Shown here: piece by piece, positions 7,795 to 15,348 of the stretch | Position numbering within the stretch: position 1 is the first letter of the stretch | Layout of the letters: each line of letters begins with the position of its first letter | NCBI GenBank assembly: GCA_949077355.1 | Contig: CARUQW010000003.1 | Coordinates: 1 to 24,040 of the forward strand | DNA length: 24,040 nucleotides | Direction: 5' to 3' | From: an uncultured Clostridia bacterium | GTDB lineage: Bacteria > Bacillota > Clostridia > TANB77 > CAG-508 | Made by a program: the position numbers and the translations under genes | The notes under the pieces: generated by a model | Databases searched by the model: none | Told to the model about the DNA's origin: nothing | Seen by the model: the letters and a program-made list of their open reading frames with translations, nothing else

Positions 7795-9630
7795 TTATGT
7801 AGTGATAAATTCACTTTCAAATTTTGTCATATCTATTTTTATAGCTCTTACATCTCCACCTTTAACTAAAAGACATTCTCCAGCTCTTGCTTTTGTTAAT
7901 ATTTCTTTTGCTCCACTCGGTAATTTAAAGAATTTCATTATTTCATCAATACTTCCACTAGACTGTTTTAATAAAATTACTGTATCACAACAATTAACAA
8001 TAGCTTCAGCTTGTCTATTTTGTCTCATTTCTGATAGATTTTGTGTTGCTAAAATCATTGCTACTCTTTTCTTTCTTGCTCTTCTTGCTAAATTTTCTAA
8101 AAAATCTGATGTTTCTTTATTTTTAAATAAATTCCATGCTTCATCAACTACTACATATCTTTTGTTCCTTTCTTTTGTTGCCATATATTTATTCGTTATC
8201 CAAGTTGTTAAAACTAAACATACATAATATCGCATTATCTCATCTTTAATCTCTGATATATCAAAACATATTATTTGATCGTTTATTTTTAATGTACTTT
8301 GACAGTCAAAAATTCCTAGTGTATTTCCAGTTAAGAAATTGCTTAAAGTAGCTGATAATTCTTTATTTCCTATTTTATTTTTCATTACTCTATGAAAATC
8401 TGTTAATGTTGGCATTTTCTTTTTGATATTTCCAAATGTGATTTTTCCCTCTATTTTTCCACCTTCTTTTTCGTAAATTGAGTGTTTATCTTTTGTTATT
8501 TCTTTTTCTCTGTAAACTTCTCTTACTGCTTGTTCTATATCTGCTATTTCGTTAGGTCTTAATGCTCTGTTTTCATATTTGTTAATAATTCCATACATAA
8601 TGGCCCTTATTTCTGTTACTTTACTATCAATATCTATAAATCCCTCATCTTCATCAATATCAATGTCAAATAGGTTAATTCCAACTGGTACACTTTGTCT
8701 TATTTTTATGATTCTTCCACCTAATTTTTCAGTTTGCTTAACATATTCTCCTTCAATATCTAAAATAGATGACCTACGATTAATTAATGCTGACCTTCCA
8801 ACTATTGTTTTTACTGTTACAGATTTTCCTGCTCCTGGTACTCCTAAAATCGCAATATTAGCATTAGCAAGTCCCTCGCTAAATGTTTCTAAATTCATTG
8901 GAAGTCCAGTAAATAAATCTCTTCCTAAATAAATTCCCTCTTGTGTACTTGACTTTGTTCTTGCTATTGGAAACATAGCTGCTAACCCTTGTGTTGTCAT
9001 ATTTCTGTTATTATCATTTATGATATTATTATTTAATGGCAATGTCTCTTTTAGTGCATCTAATTGCTTAAAATATAATGGTCGTATTTCACAAGACCTA
9101 TTGGCAAATTCATCTCTTAACATTTTACTTTTTTCATTTAACTCTTTTAGATTTTCTGCATTTACTCTTAATGTGATTTTAATAAAAAACATTTTGTCAT
9201 TATTTATTTGTATATTTCTTCTCATTTCCTCAAATGACTGTATATTTTCTTCTAGCCTATGTAATTCTTCAATATTTCCCTGTCTTTCAAACAAAAGATA
9301 ATCTGACTGCAATTTCGTTACTTTATGAGTTAGATATTTAATCACATTTCTTTCATCTGCTACTTGTACTTGTGTAGAAATATCAACATCTCCTATTGTA
9401 TTTAAAATATCATCTAGCCAACCAATTTCTATATAATTAGGATATACCATTAAAGTAAATATTCTAGCATATTTGTCATCTCCCATATAAATATAATCTC
9501 TTTTTTCTTGTATTATTTCAGGAGCAAGTATTGATATTAGTTGAGGTTGATTATCAAAAAAATTTTCTTCTTTTGTCTTTTTTCTTTTCTTATAAGGTTT
9601 TAGCTTTTTTTCTTTTCTTGCTTGTAACAT
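7795..9630 (-). CDS. virB4: VirB4-family conjugation ATPase
   Basis: A 611-residue VirB4/TraE-like ATPase that powers the type IV secretion channel at the inner membrane. Walker A is GVPGAGKS (about residue 262), Walker B is YVVVDEAWNLF (about 495), and the family ATQNLSEM motif follows at about 525. The N-terminal half (residues 30-230) is the VirB4 substrate/CagE-like region. Length is typical for Gram-positive elements. A GGGGG ribosome binding site precedes the ATG, which overlaps the end of the upstream transfer gene by 41 nt, indicating translational coupling. No in-frame CGG occurs over more than 600 codons. Confidence 0.95.
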   Translation of the reverse strand: MLQARKEKKLKPYKKRKKTKEENFFDNQPQLISILAPEIIQEKRDYIYMGDDKYARIFTLMVYPNYIEIGWLDDILNTIGDVDISTQVQVADERNVIKYLTHKVTKLQSDYLLFERQGNIEELHRLEENIQSFEEMRRNIQINNDKMFFIKITLRVNAENLKELNEKSKMLRDEFANRSCEIRPLYFKQLDALKETLPLNNNIINDNNRNMTTQGLAAMFPIARTKSSTQEGIYLGRDLFTGLPMNLETFSEGLANANIAILGVPGAGKSVTVKTIVGRSALINRRSSILDIEGEYVKQTEKLGGRIIKIRQSVPVGINLFDIDIDEDEGFIDIDSKVTEIRAIMYGIINKYENRALRPNEIADIEQAVREVYREKEITKDKHSIYEKEGGKIEGKITFGNIKKKMPTLTDFHRVMKNKIGNKELSATLSNFLTGNTLGIFDCQSTLKINDQIICFDISEIKDEIMRYYVCLVLTTWITNKYMATKERNKRYVVVDEAWNLFKNKETSDFLENLARRARKKRVAMILATQNLSEMRQNRQAEAIVNCCDTVILLKQSSGSIDEIMKFFKLPSGAKEILTKARAGECLLVKGGDVRAIKIDMTKFESEFITT

Positions 9631-10315
9631 ATAAATCTAAGCCCCCTTTTTCTTCTATATCTGATACTTTATTTTTGTTTCCTTTATGTAGTTGTTCATA
9701 AATTAATTCTAATATTTCTCTATCATTTAACAATCTAGTGCTAACCTTAATATTTAATAAATGATATCTTAATAATTGATAAAATTCTTTTAGCTCTATT
9801 TCTGCTGTTTTTCTATTATTAAAAGATGATATTACTAAATAATTCTTTCTTTCAAATAAATTTTGATCTTCTTGTAAATGTTCTAAATGTTTTATTATCT
9901 GATTAGCATATTCTTTTACATTACTATTAGCATTCATTGTATTAACTTTAATTTCTTCTAGCATATCTCCTAATTCAATCTGTTTTTTTACTTCTAAAAA
10001 CTGTATTGGAAATTTAAGCATTTGTGCAATACTTATTAATTCTCTATCTACAGTGTTTTTTTCTCCATCATGTAATAAACTATATTCAATGCTTTCGAGT
10101 TCTACTATAATGGAATGTTGTCCTTTGTTAATTGTAATTACTTGATTATTAAATCCATCTATTCCCCATAGATTTCTTAATGTCTTTTTTACTTTCTTTA
10201 TATTAGATTTATCTATGGGCTTTATCTCTTGTAGATTATTTTTGTTTTTTACATATATTAGTGTACCTATCATAAAGACGATTCCAGCTAATATAAATAT
10301 AATTGTGATTATCAT
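9590..10315 (-). CDS. Membrane-anchored conjugal transfer protein (unknown role)
   Basis: A 241-residue protein with one N-terminal transmembrane helix (about residues 2-22) and a cytoplasmic part of mixed helices. It contains LRNLWGIDGF, a strand-rich stretch HSIIVELESIEYSLL and a long helical segment. I recognise it only by position: between the PrgI-like gene and virB4 in Gram-positive transfer operons, where N-terminal channel accessory proteins are found. It starts 5 nt after the PrgI-like stop and overlaps virB4 by 41 nt. Function not assigned. Confidence 0.75.
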   Translation of the reverse strand: MIITIIFILAGIVFMIGTLIYVKNKNNLQEIKPIDKSNIKKVKKTLRNLWGIDGFNNQVITINKGQHSIIVELESIEYSLLHDGEKNTVDRELISIAQMLKFPIQFLEVKKQIELGDMLEEIKVNTMNANSNVKEYANQIIKHLEHLQEDQNLFERKNYLVISSFNNRKTAEIELKEFYQLLRYHLLNIKVSTRLLNDREILELIYEQLHKGNKNKVSDIEEKGGLDLYVTSKKRKKAKTL

Positions 10316-10320
10316 TATTT

Positions 10321-10606
10321 TTACCTCTCATTTATAAAAATTTTGTTTCTAAAAATGTATTTCACTATATTAAGAAAGTATTTATCTGCATATGTTGCAC
10401 CTATCTTTAAAAAGGCAAATGTCATAAATATACCAAATACCAATAAAAACAAACATACTTTTAATGTCATTGGTAGAACTGGTATAAATAATATTCCTAT
10501 TGAAACAACACTAACTATCATATATAACATCTGTCTTAATGATAAATAACCTCCGAAATACTTTCTCTTCATGTGTAAAATCAAATGGTACTTTATATGA
10601 ACTCAT
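10321..10606 (-). CDS. PrgI-like/VirB3-like small membrane protein, read through a +1 frameshift at CGG
   Basis: In one simple frame this begins at an internal ATG (10584). The better start is the ATG at 10606, with GGAGGTAG about 7 nt upstream, giving MSSYKVPFDFTHEEKVF. Skipping the C of CGG at 10553-10555 then continues as GGYLSLRQMLYM, two hydrophobic helices and a short tail. The product is about 94 residues, usual for PrgI-family/VirB3-like proteins that sit next to VirB4 in the channel. The length, 286 nt, is 3n+1. The N-terminal V-P-x-D/K-F-T pattern is typical of the family and is lost if the internal ATG is used. The gene starts 13 nt after the pilin stop. Confidence 0.85.
10553..10555 (-). 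other. CGG recoding site 5 (PrgI-like)
   Basis: Minus-strand context TTT-CGG-AGG when read from ATG 10606. Dropping the C gives TTT GGA GGT TAT, read F-G-G-Y. From the internal ATG 10584 the same bases read TTC GGA, which hides the shift; the well-placed RBS favours 10606. Confidence 0.7.
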
Positions 10607-10619
10607 TTGTTACTACCTC

Positions 10620-11031
10620 CTAACCATTTGAGCCTCCACCTGTAATTAATGCTCCACCACCATTTGTTGCAATACTTAAAATAATTCCACTTACAATAAG
10701 TGATAATCCTAAAAGCATTGTTCCAGCACATACCCAAGCTAAAGCTCCTATTGATTCACTTCTTTTATTAGCATTGTTTGAATTTACTATCATTTTCAAT
10801 GCTATAATAACAATACTTACAAATACTAAAATTCCTCCGTATTGGCATTGCTAACTTAATAACTGCATTTTTTATATTTTCTGTAGCTTGATTAACCTCT
10901 GCTGTGCTAATACTACCTTCAGCAAATACTTTAGTTTGCATCATCATTACTGTTGTAGGTATTATCCATAATTTGTCTTTTATTTTATAAAATCCTTTTT
11001 TTACATTTTCTTTTAAATTTAATTTCTTCAT
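10620..11031 (-). CDS. VirB2/TrbC-like conjugative pilin, read through a +1 frameshift at CGG
   Basis: The start at 11031 gives a basic N-terminus, a hydrophobic signal (LWIIPTTVMMMQTKVFAEG) and a region ending KNAVIKLAMPI. In the simple frame it then runs into implausible RRNFSICKYCYYS and stops. Skipping the C of CGG at 10837-10839 gives GGILVFVSIVIIALKMIVN, a polar turn (NSNNANKRSES), a second hydrophobic helix and a Gly-rich end (GGGALITGGGSNG) with stop at 10622. This is the classic VirB2/TrbC layout: signal peptide plus two transmembrane helices around a short loop. Length 412 nt is 3n+1, giving 136 residues. It lies directly ahead of the PrgI-like gene, as expected. Confidence 0.85.
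10837..10839 (-). other. CGG recoding site 6 (pilin)
   Basis: Minus-strand context ATA-CGG-AGG. Dropping the C gives ATA GGA GGA ATT TTA, read I-G-G-I-L, the start of the first pilin transmembrane helix. Confidence 0.75.
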
Positions 11032-11092
11032 ACGATTCCCTCCAAGTTATATAGGGCAATAAATTTGATAATATAACAATTTTTAATGTCTT

Positions 11093-11345
11093 TTAAAATA
11101 TACTAAATAATATTGGTACTATTAGTATAATCACTATTAATACTAAAGTTATTATAAAGTTCTTTATTCCAAATTTTATTGCTCTTTCAGACTTCTTTCT
11201 GGCTCCGAAATAACCATATTAATAAACTTACAATGATCCAAATTGTTAATAACACAATAGAAATTACAAACCCTATTTTCATTACATTTTGAAACATTGT
11301 ATCTAAATTCCCTGTTAGATTATTTACATCATAAGTAGGTATCAT
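11093..11345 (-). CDS. Small two-helix membrane protein, read through a +1 frameshift at CGG
   Basis: This gene is invisible in simple frames because it is short and split. From ATG 11345 (upstream GGAGG in AAGGAGGAAC) it reads MIPTYDVNNLTGNLDT and a hydrophobic helix ending SLLIWLF. Skipping the C of CGG at 11205-11207 continues as GARKKSERAIKFGIKN and a second strongly hydrophobic helix to a TAA at 11093. Without the skip a TGA follows five codons after CGG. Length 253 nt is 3n+1, giving 83 residues. It lies between the HTH gene and the pilin, in the same orientation, so it is probably a transfer membrane component. The family is not recognised. Confidence 0.7.
11205..11207 (-). other. CGG recoding site 7 (small membrane protein)
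   Basis: Minus-strand context TTT-CGG-AGC. Dropping the C gives TTT GGA GCC AGA AAG, read F-G-A-R-K, followed by a second transmembrane helix. Confidence 0.7.
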
Positions 11346-11381
11346 TTTGTTCCTCCTTGATTTAAGGCAAAAAAATAAAAG

Positions 11382-12149
11382 CTATGTTGCTTTTTCTAAT
11401 TTCCTTATTAAACTGATATAATAATATTCAAAAAAATTGTTGATTTCTTTACTTGTATTTTCATATTCTAATTGTTTATCTTTGCAAGTATCATAAAGAA
11501 ATATCAACTCTTCTCTTTTGACTTTTGTAACTAACTGCTTTTTATTGCTTGTAAATAGTTCTTTTAAAGCATATATGATTATCTTTAGTTTTTCTATGTT
11601 CTCTTTTGTAAATAGTTTTAGTAGTTCTTCTGTATAGTTTAACTCTAGCTTTTCTAGCAAACTGTAAAATTGATTTTGTTCATTTTCTGTTAATTTTTCT
11701 GGATTTTGCTTTTCTTTTTTTATTATAAATTTAAAGAATCTATCTATCCTAATATTTATATTATTATCTTTAGCTTTTCTGCTTATAGGGTATATGCAAT
11801 TCTGCTCATAGGGGTATTGTTCATTTTGCTTATAGGTATTTTGTATAAATTCCCTATTGTATTCATTTATATAAATTCTTCTTTCTGTTACTTGATTTTT
11901 GTCATTTCTTATTACTTCTGTTTTTACAAATCCTAAATTTTCTAAATGGTTTATCCATCGTGATATTGTTCCAGGTATTACATGATATAATTCTCCAAAA
12001 TATCTATTTGTTGCAAAACAATATCCTTCTTTTCCAGCTAATGCTGTTATTTCTCCATATAATAGCCTTTCTGCAAATTTTAATTCTTCACAATATCTTA
12101 CTTCACTTGGTATTATTGCATAATAGGCTGGTTTATTTTGTTCATTCAC
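11382..12149 (-). CDS. Helix-turn-helix (replication-initiator-like) protein
   Basis: A protein of about 255 residues with an N-terminal winged-helix/HTH domain of the type found in plasmid and phage initiators or regulators: YYAIIPSEVRYCEELKFAERLLYGEITALA, then GTISRWINHLENLGFVKTEV as recognition helix and wing. The C-terminal half is helical, charged and not recognised. An in-frame ATG at 12158 directly touches the AAGGAGGG sequence, leaving no spacing. The GTG at 12149 has about 9 nt spacing, so I prefer it. It heads the transfer operon and may control element replication or expression. Confidence 0.8.
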   Translation of the reverse strand: MNEQNKPAYYAIIPSEVRYCEELKFAERLLYGEITALAGKEGYCFATNRYFGELYHVIPGTISRWINHLENLGFVKTEVIRNDKNQVTERRIYINEYNREFIQNTYKQNEQYPYEQNCIYPISRKAKDNNINIRIDRFFKFIIKKEKQNPEKLTENEQNQFYSLLEKLELNYTEELLKLFTKENIEKLKIIIYALKELFTSNKKQLVTKVKREELIFLYDTCKDKQLEYENTSKEINNFFEYYYISLIRKLEKAT

Positions 12150-12215
12150 ATTACCCATCCCTCCTTATAAAAAATTTTAAAAGATATTCAATTTATAGTT
12201 TATTAAAAATAATTT

Positions 12216-12244
12216 ACAAAAAACGAGGTAGCCCCCGTTTTTTG
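12216..12244 (-). terminator. Rho-independent terminator after the radical SAM gene
   Basis: GC-rich stem with arms around AAAAAACGGGGG and CCTCGTTTTTT and a short loop, just after the radical SAM stop at 12262 in minus orientation, with a T run. It separates this gene from the transfer operon. Confidence 0.75.
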
Positions 12245-12261
12245 TCTTTTAATATTATTAC

Positions 12262-13179
12262 TTAGAAAAAAAGATTTTCCATATTCTTTAGTTTTTCTTC
12301 AATTTGTCTTTGCTTCAACCCACTAAGTTGTATCCAGTAATCTTGATTAACACAATTGGCTACTCTTAAAATTTCACCAACAGATAGTGAAAGAGAAAAT
12401 ACACCTTCTACGCAATTATCTTTATACTTACAATTATTACATACTGAAGCATAATAAGGTTCTTTGCTAGAATCCTTTATTTGTAGCCAATGTCCGTTTC
12501 CTAAACTATACCCACTCATAGGTATCCCTGTTCCCTTTTTTATCATATTAGTTCTAAAATCTGAAGAAATCTTCGGAAATGGAATACACAATTTGTTTAG
12601 TTCAAAGTAGTTATTTTCTAAAAAATCACTTTTTATTTTCCCCTGATATTCAACTCTTGGAGATAAGTCAAGTAATTTTAAATTCAATCCTTCTTTAGAA
12701 CAAAATTGGATCAATTCAGGTATTTCATCGGAATTTTGCTTTGTAACTACACAATTTAGCCTTGTTGAAATATTCTTTGACTGCAAATATTGTATTTTTT
12801 TTAGCAACTCTCCTGTTAATCTTTTGGGAGAAAATCCATTTTTAAATCCATCTACACTAAATATTACTTCTGTTTGCGAATTTAAATGGTCTGCATATTT
12901 TTCTATATTACATCCATTGGTATTTATTCTCACTCGCACATCAGAATTCTGTAACAGAAATTCTAATAATTCTCCCAGATATGGAACTGTAGTAGGTTCT
13001 CCACCTGTAATTCTAAAATTTCTATAACCAACCTTCAAAAAAGACTTTATAACTTCTTTTAGCCGATTATAATTCCACATACCTTGCACATTTGGAATGC
13101 TTTCTCCTGTGCTTTGGCAATATGGACATTTTAAGTTACATTCAGTAGTAACTGCAACAGCAACATATTTAGAATTCAT
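12262..13179 (-). CDS. Radical SAM enzyme (MoaA-like fold)
   Basis: A 305-residue radical SAM protein. The Fe4S4 motif CxxxCxxC is CNLKCPYC near residue 14, and the SAM-binding GGEP is in FRITGGEPTTVP near residue 58. A C-terminal cysteine cluster (CNNCKYKDNC) could bind a second cluster, as in MoaA-like or SPASM-type enzymes. The substrate is unknown; no precursor peptide gene is obvious next to it. The RBS AAAGGA lies ahead of the ATG. It contains an in-frame CGG at 13063-13065 (N-R-L) that must be read as a triplet, since skipping the C gives GGC TAA. It lies at the right edge of the transfer module and may be cargo. Confidence 0.88.
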   Translation of the reverse strand: MNSKYVAVAVTTECNLKCPYCQSTGESIPNVQGMWNYNRLKEVIKSFLKVGYRNFRITGGEPTTVPYLGELLEFLLQNSDVRVRINTNGCNIEKYADHLNSQTEVIFSVDGFKNGFSPKRLTGELLKKIQYLQSKNISTRLNCVVTKQNSDEIPELIQFCSKEGLNLKLLDLSPRVEYQGKIKSDFLENNYFELNKLCIPFPKISSDFRTNMIKKGTGIPMSGYSLGNGHWLQIKDSSKEPYYASVCNNCKYKDNCVEGVFSLSLSVGEILRVANCVNQDYWIQLSGLKQRQIEEKLKNMENLFF

Positions 13180-13435
13180 ATAATCATATCCTTTCTATTT
13201 TTATTTTTTGATGACTTTAATCTAATACTAATATTAACATAAGGTCATTATATTTTCAAGAATTTTATACAATTTCTTTCTTCTTAATCTCAAAAAATTT
13301 ATTCTTCAAAGTAAATATCTTTTATATAAAATCGCCATATATTTTATCACTTTTTTACTACTTTTTTAAAAATAGGTAATTACACTTTTAAAAAATGCTT
13401 ATTTTTCAGTACTTTCCACGCGTACCGTTTACTGA

Positions 13436-13522
13436 CACTCTACGACTGGTCCACAATTAATGGCTTATCTTTATCAAGTAAATATATGGCTTGAAAAATA
13501 TCAACCAAAGATTGAGTTATAA
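13436..13522 (+). pseudogene. Possible 3' remnant of a degraded gene
   Basis: In the 400-nt gap between radical SAM and the MazG-like gene, one plus-strand frame reads STTGPQLMAYLYQVNIWLEK then a few more residues to a TAA, with a TGA just upstream. It looks like the C-terminus of a larger protein but I cannot identify it. The local GC content is higher than the surroundings just upstream (TTCCACGCGTACCG). The rest of the gap is AT-rich with no other gene. Confidence 0.25.
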
Positions 13523-13540
13523 TAAAAATGTGTATCTAAA

Positions 13541-13576
13541 AAACTTGAAGTCACAAATTGTGACTTCAGTTTTTTC
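13541..13576. terminator. Bidirectional rho-independent terminator
   Basis: Strong perfect stem around TGAAGTCACA and TGTGACTTCA with a 3-nt loop, flanked by A run on the left and T run on the right. It ends the MazG-like transcript (stop at 13589) on the minus strand and can also stop plus-strand transcription. Confidence 0.8.
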
Positions 13577-13588
13577 ACTTAGATAATC

Positions 13589-13954
13589 TTAATTCCAAAC
13601 TCTATTTATATTTTCACCTTCTTTTTCTTTAATACAATTAAATATGTCGATATTTAATTTATTGCAAACACAATTCAATACATAAAATACGTCAGCTACT
13701 TCACTTTCAATTGTATCATAATTAAACTGTTTTTTTATATCAGTCTTTATGTCTGTCGCATTTTTTCTAATTGCTTTTGCTAATTCTCCTACTTCTTCTG
13801 TTAATAATAGCATTATTTTTGTAACTTCTTGATTATTAAAACCTCTTATTTCATTAACTTGATTTATATATTTTTGTACTTCTCTTAAACTATTTTGTTC
13901 ATTTAAGTTTTTATATAATTCTAATTGCTTGTTTTCTTCTTTCATAATTTTCAC
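13589..13954 (-). CDS. MazG-like nucleotide pyrophosphohydrolase
   Basis: A 121-residue all-alpha NTP pyrophosphatase of the MazG/iMazG superfamily. The Mg2+ motif ExxE...ExxD is visible as EEVGEL (about residues 53-58) and ESEVADVFY (about 83-91). Members hydrolyse (d)NTPs to NMP and pyrophosphate. The C-terminus (ENINRVWN) resembles the usual K-x-NRxW end. It is a single-domain form, common in phages and mobile elements. The ATG at 13945 (MKEENKQ) could also be the start. Ends in a strong terminator. Substrate not predictable. Confidence 0.85.
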   Translation of the reverse strand: MKIMKEENKQLELYKNLNEQNSLREVQKYINQVNEIRGFNNQEVTKIMLLLTEEVGELAKAIRKNATDIKTDIKKQFNYDTIESEVADVFYVLNCVCNKLNIDIFNCIKEKEGENINRVWN

Positions 13955-14031
13955 TTCCTTTTAGGTTGTGTTTATTATAAAACATTTGTTTTATAATGTC
14001 AAGTAATTATTCTTAATCTTTCATATTATTT

Positions 14032-14350
14032 TCATAATTTATTTTGTTGTCCTTCTAAAACCCATATAATTGATTCGTCAAAGTTGTTAATATATTTGAT
14101 TTATCTTCATTGTTTCCTCATTCATATTTTCCTTATCTTGCCCTCTATATAAGCAATCTAATGAAATAACAATATAATTATTATTTTTTCTATATGTATC
14201 TGCTTGTGTAGTTTTTCCTGATCCAATCATTCCTGTTATATTAATTATCCTATCTGCCGTACATCTAATCTCTATATCTCTTTTATCTATAAATAATCCA
14301 ACTTTATTTTTCATTTTATTCTCCCTACTATTAAAGAGAGGTCCTAACAT
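14032..14350 (-). pseudogene. Truncated P-loop kinase remnant
   Basis: The open part (14350 to 14087) has a P-loop GMIGSGKTT and the following helix and strand (YIVISLDCLYRG), as in adenylate-kinase-like or AAA_18-type ATPases, then stops after ETMKINQIY. A one-base slip at the AAA run 14100-14102 opens a second frame reading INNFDESIIWVLEGQQNKL to a TGA at 14032. That stretch looks like later kinase sequence (LEGQQ), so the gene has probably suffered an internal deletion plus a frameshift. At about 75-105 residues it is far shorter than a working kinase. The break is not at CGG, unlike the other split genes. Two starts (14350, 14314) both have RBS-like sequences. Confidence 0.55.
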
Positions 14351-14416
14351 TATGACCTCTCCTTCGATTTTTATTCCGTATAATTTTGTTTCTCTGAACG
14401 TGCTATTTAGCCTTCA

Positions 14417-14641
14417 TCATAGATAGTGTCCCTTATACACCAATACTTTTCCACTTCCGTCACATTGGGTACATTTCACTCTTCCTCTACCATTACAAGT
14501 ACCACAGGTAATCCACATGTTTACCCAATATTGTCCCATGCCCGAACAGGTTGGACAAGTTACTTCTCCTCTTCCATCACAAACATTACATGTTCTTTTT
14601 TCTTCTGTACCTGAATTGTCATACCTTTCATACCGTCTCAT
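14417..14641 (-). CDS. DnaJ-type zinc-finger mini-protein
   Basis: A 74-residue protein made almost only of four CxxCxGxG motifs: CNVCDGRG, CPTCSGMG, CGTCNGRG and CTQCDGSG. This is the central zinc-binding domain of DnaJ without a J domain or peptide-binding domains. It should bind two Zn2+; free-standing forms of this type are usually small chaperone-like or RNA/protein-binding proteins. The RBS AAGGAGGAAACAG precedes the ATG. The third codon is CGG (14633-14635), read as a triplet because a skip would lose all four zinc motifs. Confidence 0.85.
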   Translation of the reverse strand: MRRYERYDNSGTEEKRTCNVCDGRGEVTCPTCSGMGQYWVNMWITCGTCNGRGRVKCTQCDGSGKVLVYKGHYL

Positions 14642-14875
14642 CTGTTTCCTCCTTAATAATTATTATGTTTGGTTGCTATGATTACATCTATTTAAACCTA
14701 CCTTGTTGTGTTACTAAGATAGGAGGATTTTCTACAAAATTAATAATATTATTTTAGCACTTTTTTCTTCCTATTTCAAGTAAATTAAAGCAATCTCTTA
14801 AAAATAATTTGGTTAAACAACAAACAGACTAAGGTGGTAAATTTCCCTTCCCTAGTCTTGTTTGTTGAGTATTTG
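14642..14875. other. Intergenic stretch with hairpins, no gene
   Basis: AT-rich gap of 234 nt between the zinc-finger gene and the unknown gene. Apart from the large inverted repeat at 14818-14867 and a weak CCTACCTT/AAGATAGG inverted pair around 14698-14732, nothing coding is visible on either strand. Confidence 0.5.
14818..14867 (-). terminator. Large inverted repeat, probable terminator of the unknown gene
   Basis: Arms CAACAAACAGACTAAGG and CCTAGTCTTGTTTGTTG form a stem of about 16 pairs with single-base bulges and a loop of about 16 nt, starting 9 nt after the stop at 14876 in minus orientation. No clean T tract follows, so it could also be an RNA-stability element or a mobile-element end. 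Confidence 0.5.
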
Positions 14876-15265
14876 CTATCGCAAACCTATTTCGGCCATT
14901 TCTAAGTTACCATACATATCATACAACTCATACATTTCTGCGATGTATTCATCAAGATATGCTCTGCGATAATATCTGTCAAAAACCCGGTTTTTAATCG
15001 CCGATTCCTCATTTTTCATAGAGACCAATTCTTTGTGTAACCGATATACCTCATTTTTATCCATCGTTTCAAAGTAATCTGTCTCCTCCGTTTGTTTCTC
15101 TGGTAAGCAAATCATTCTTTGTTCATCCATTCCTGACACATATAAAACTTTCACAGCCTCGTCCCATTGTTTTGCTACAGCCAAATACTCTTTGAGGATT
15201 TCATTTTTTAACTCTTTCATCTCCTGCATTATTTTTTCCTTGTGTGTTTCGATTGCCTGATTCAT
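14876..15265 (-). CDS. Unknown charged helical protein with foreign codon use
   Basis: A 129-residue protein I do not recognise. It is mostly helical and charged (MQEMKELKNEILKEYLAVAKQ, MKNEESAIKNRVFDRYYRRA), with no signal peptide or membrane segment. Codon use differs from its neighbours: it contains two CGG, several CGC and GCG codons and other G/C-ending codons that are rare elsewhere in the window, pointing to recent transfer. Both CGG codons (14987-14989 and 15041-15043) must be read as triplets. It lies 83 nt after a Phd-type antitoxin gene in the same orientation, but shows no RelE or Doc signature. It ends in a large hairpin. Confidence 0.7.
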   Translation of the reverse strand: MNQAIETHKEKIMQEMKELKNEILKEYLAVAKQWDEAVKVLYVSGMDEQRMICLPEKQTEETDYFETMDKNEVYRLHKELVSMKNEESAIKNRVFDRYYRRAYLDEYIAEMYELYDMYGNLEMAEIGLR

Positions 15266-15348
15266 CTTGTTTCCTCCTCTTTATTATGCAACATTATGTT
15301 ATGTTAATTATAGCATAAAATTGTAAGTTTTGCAAACTGTTATAAACC

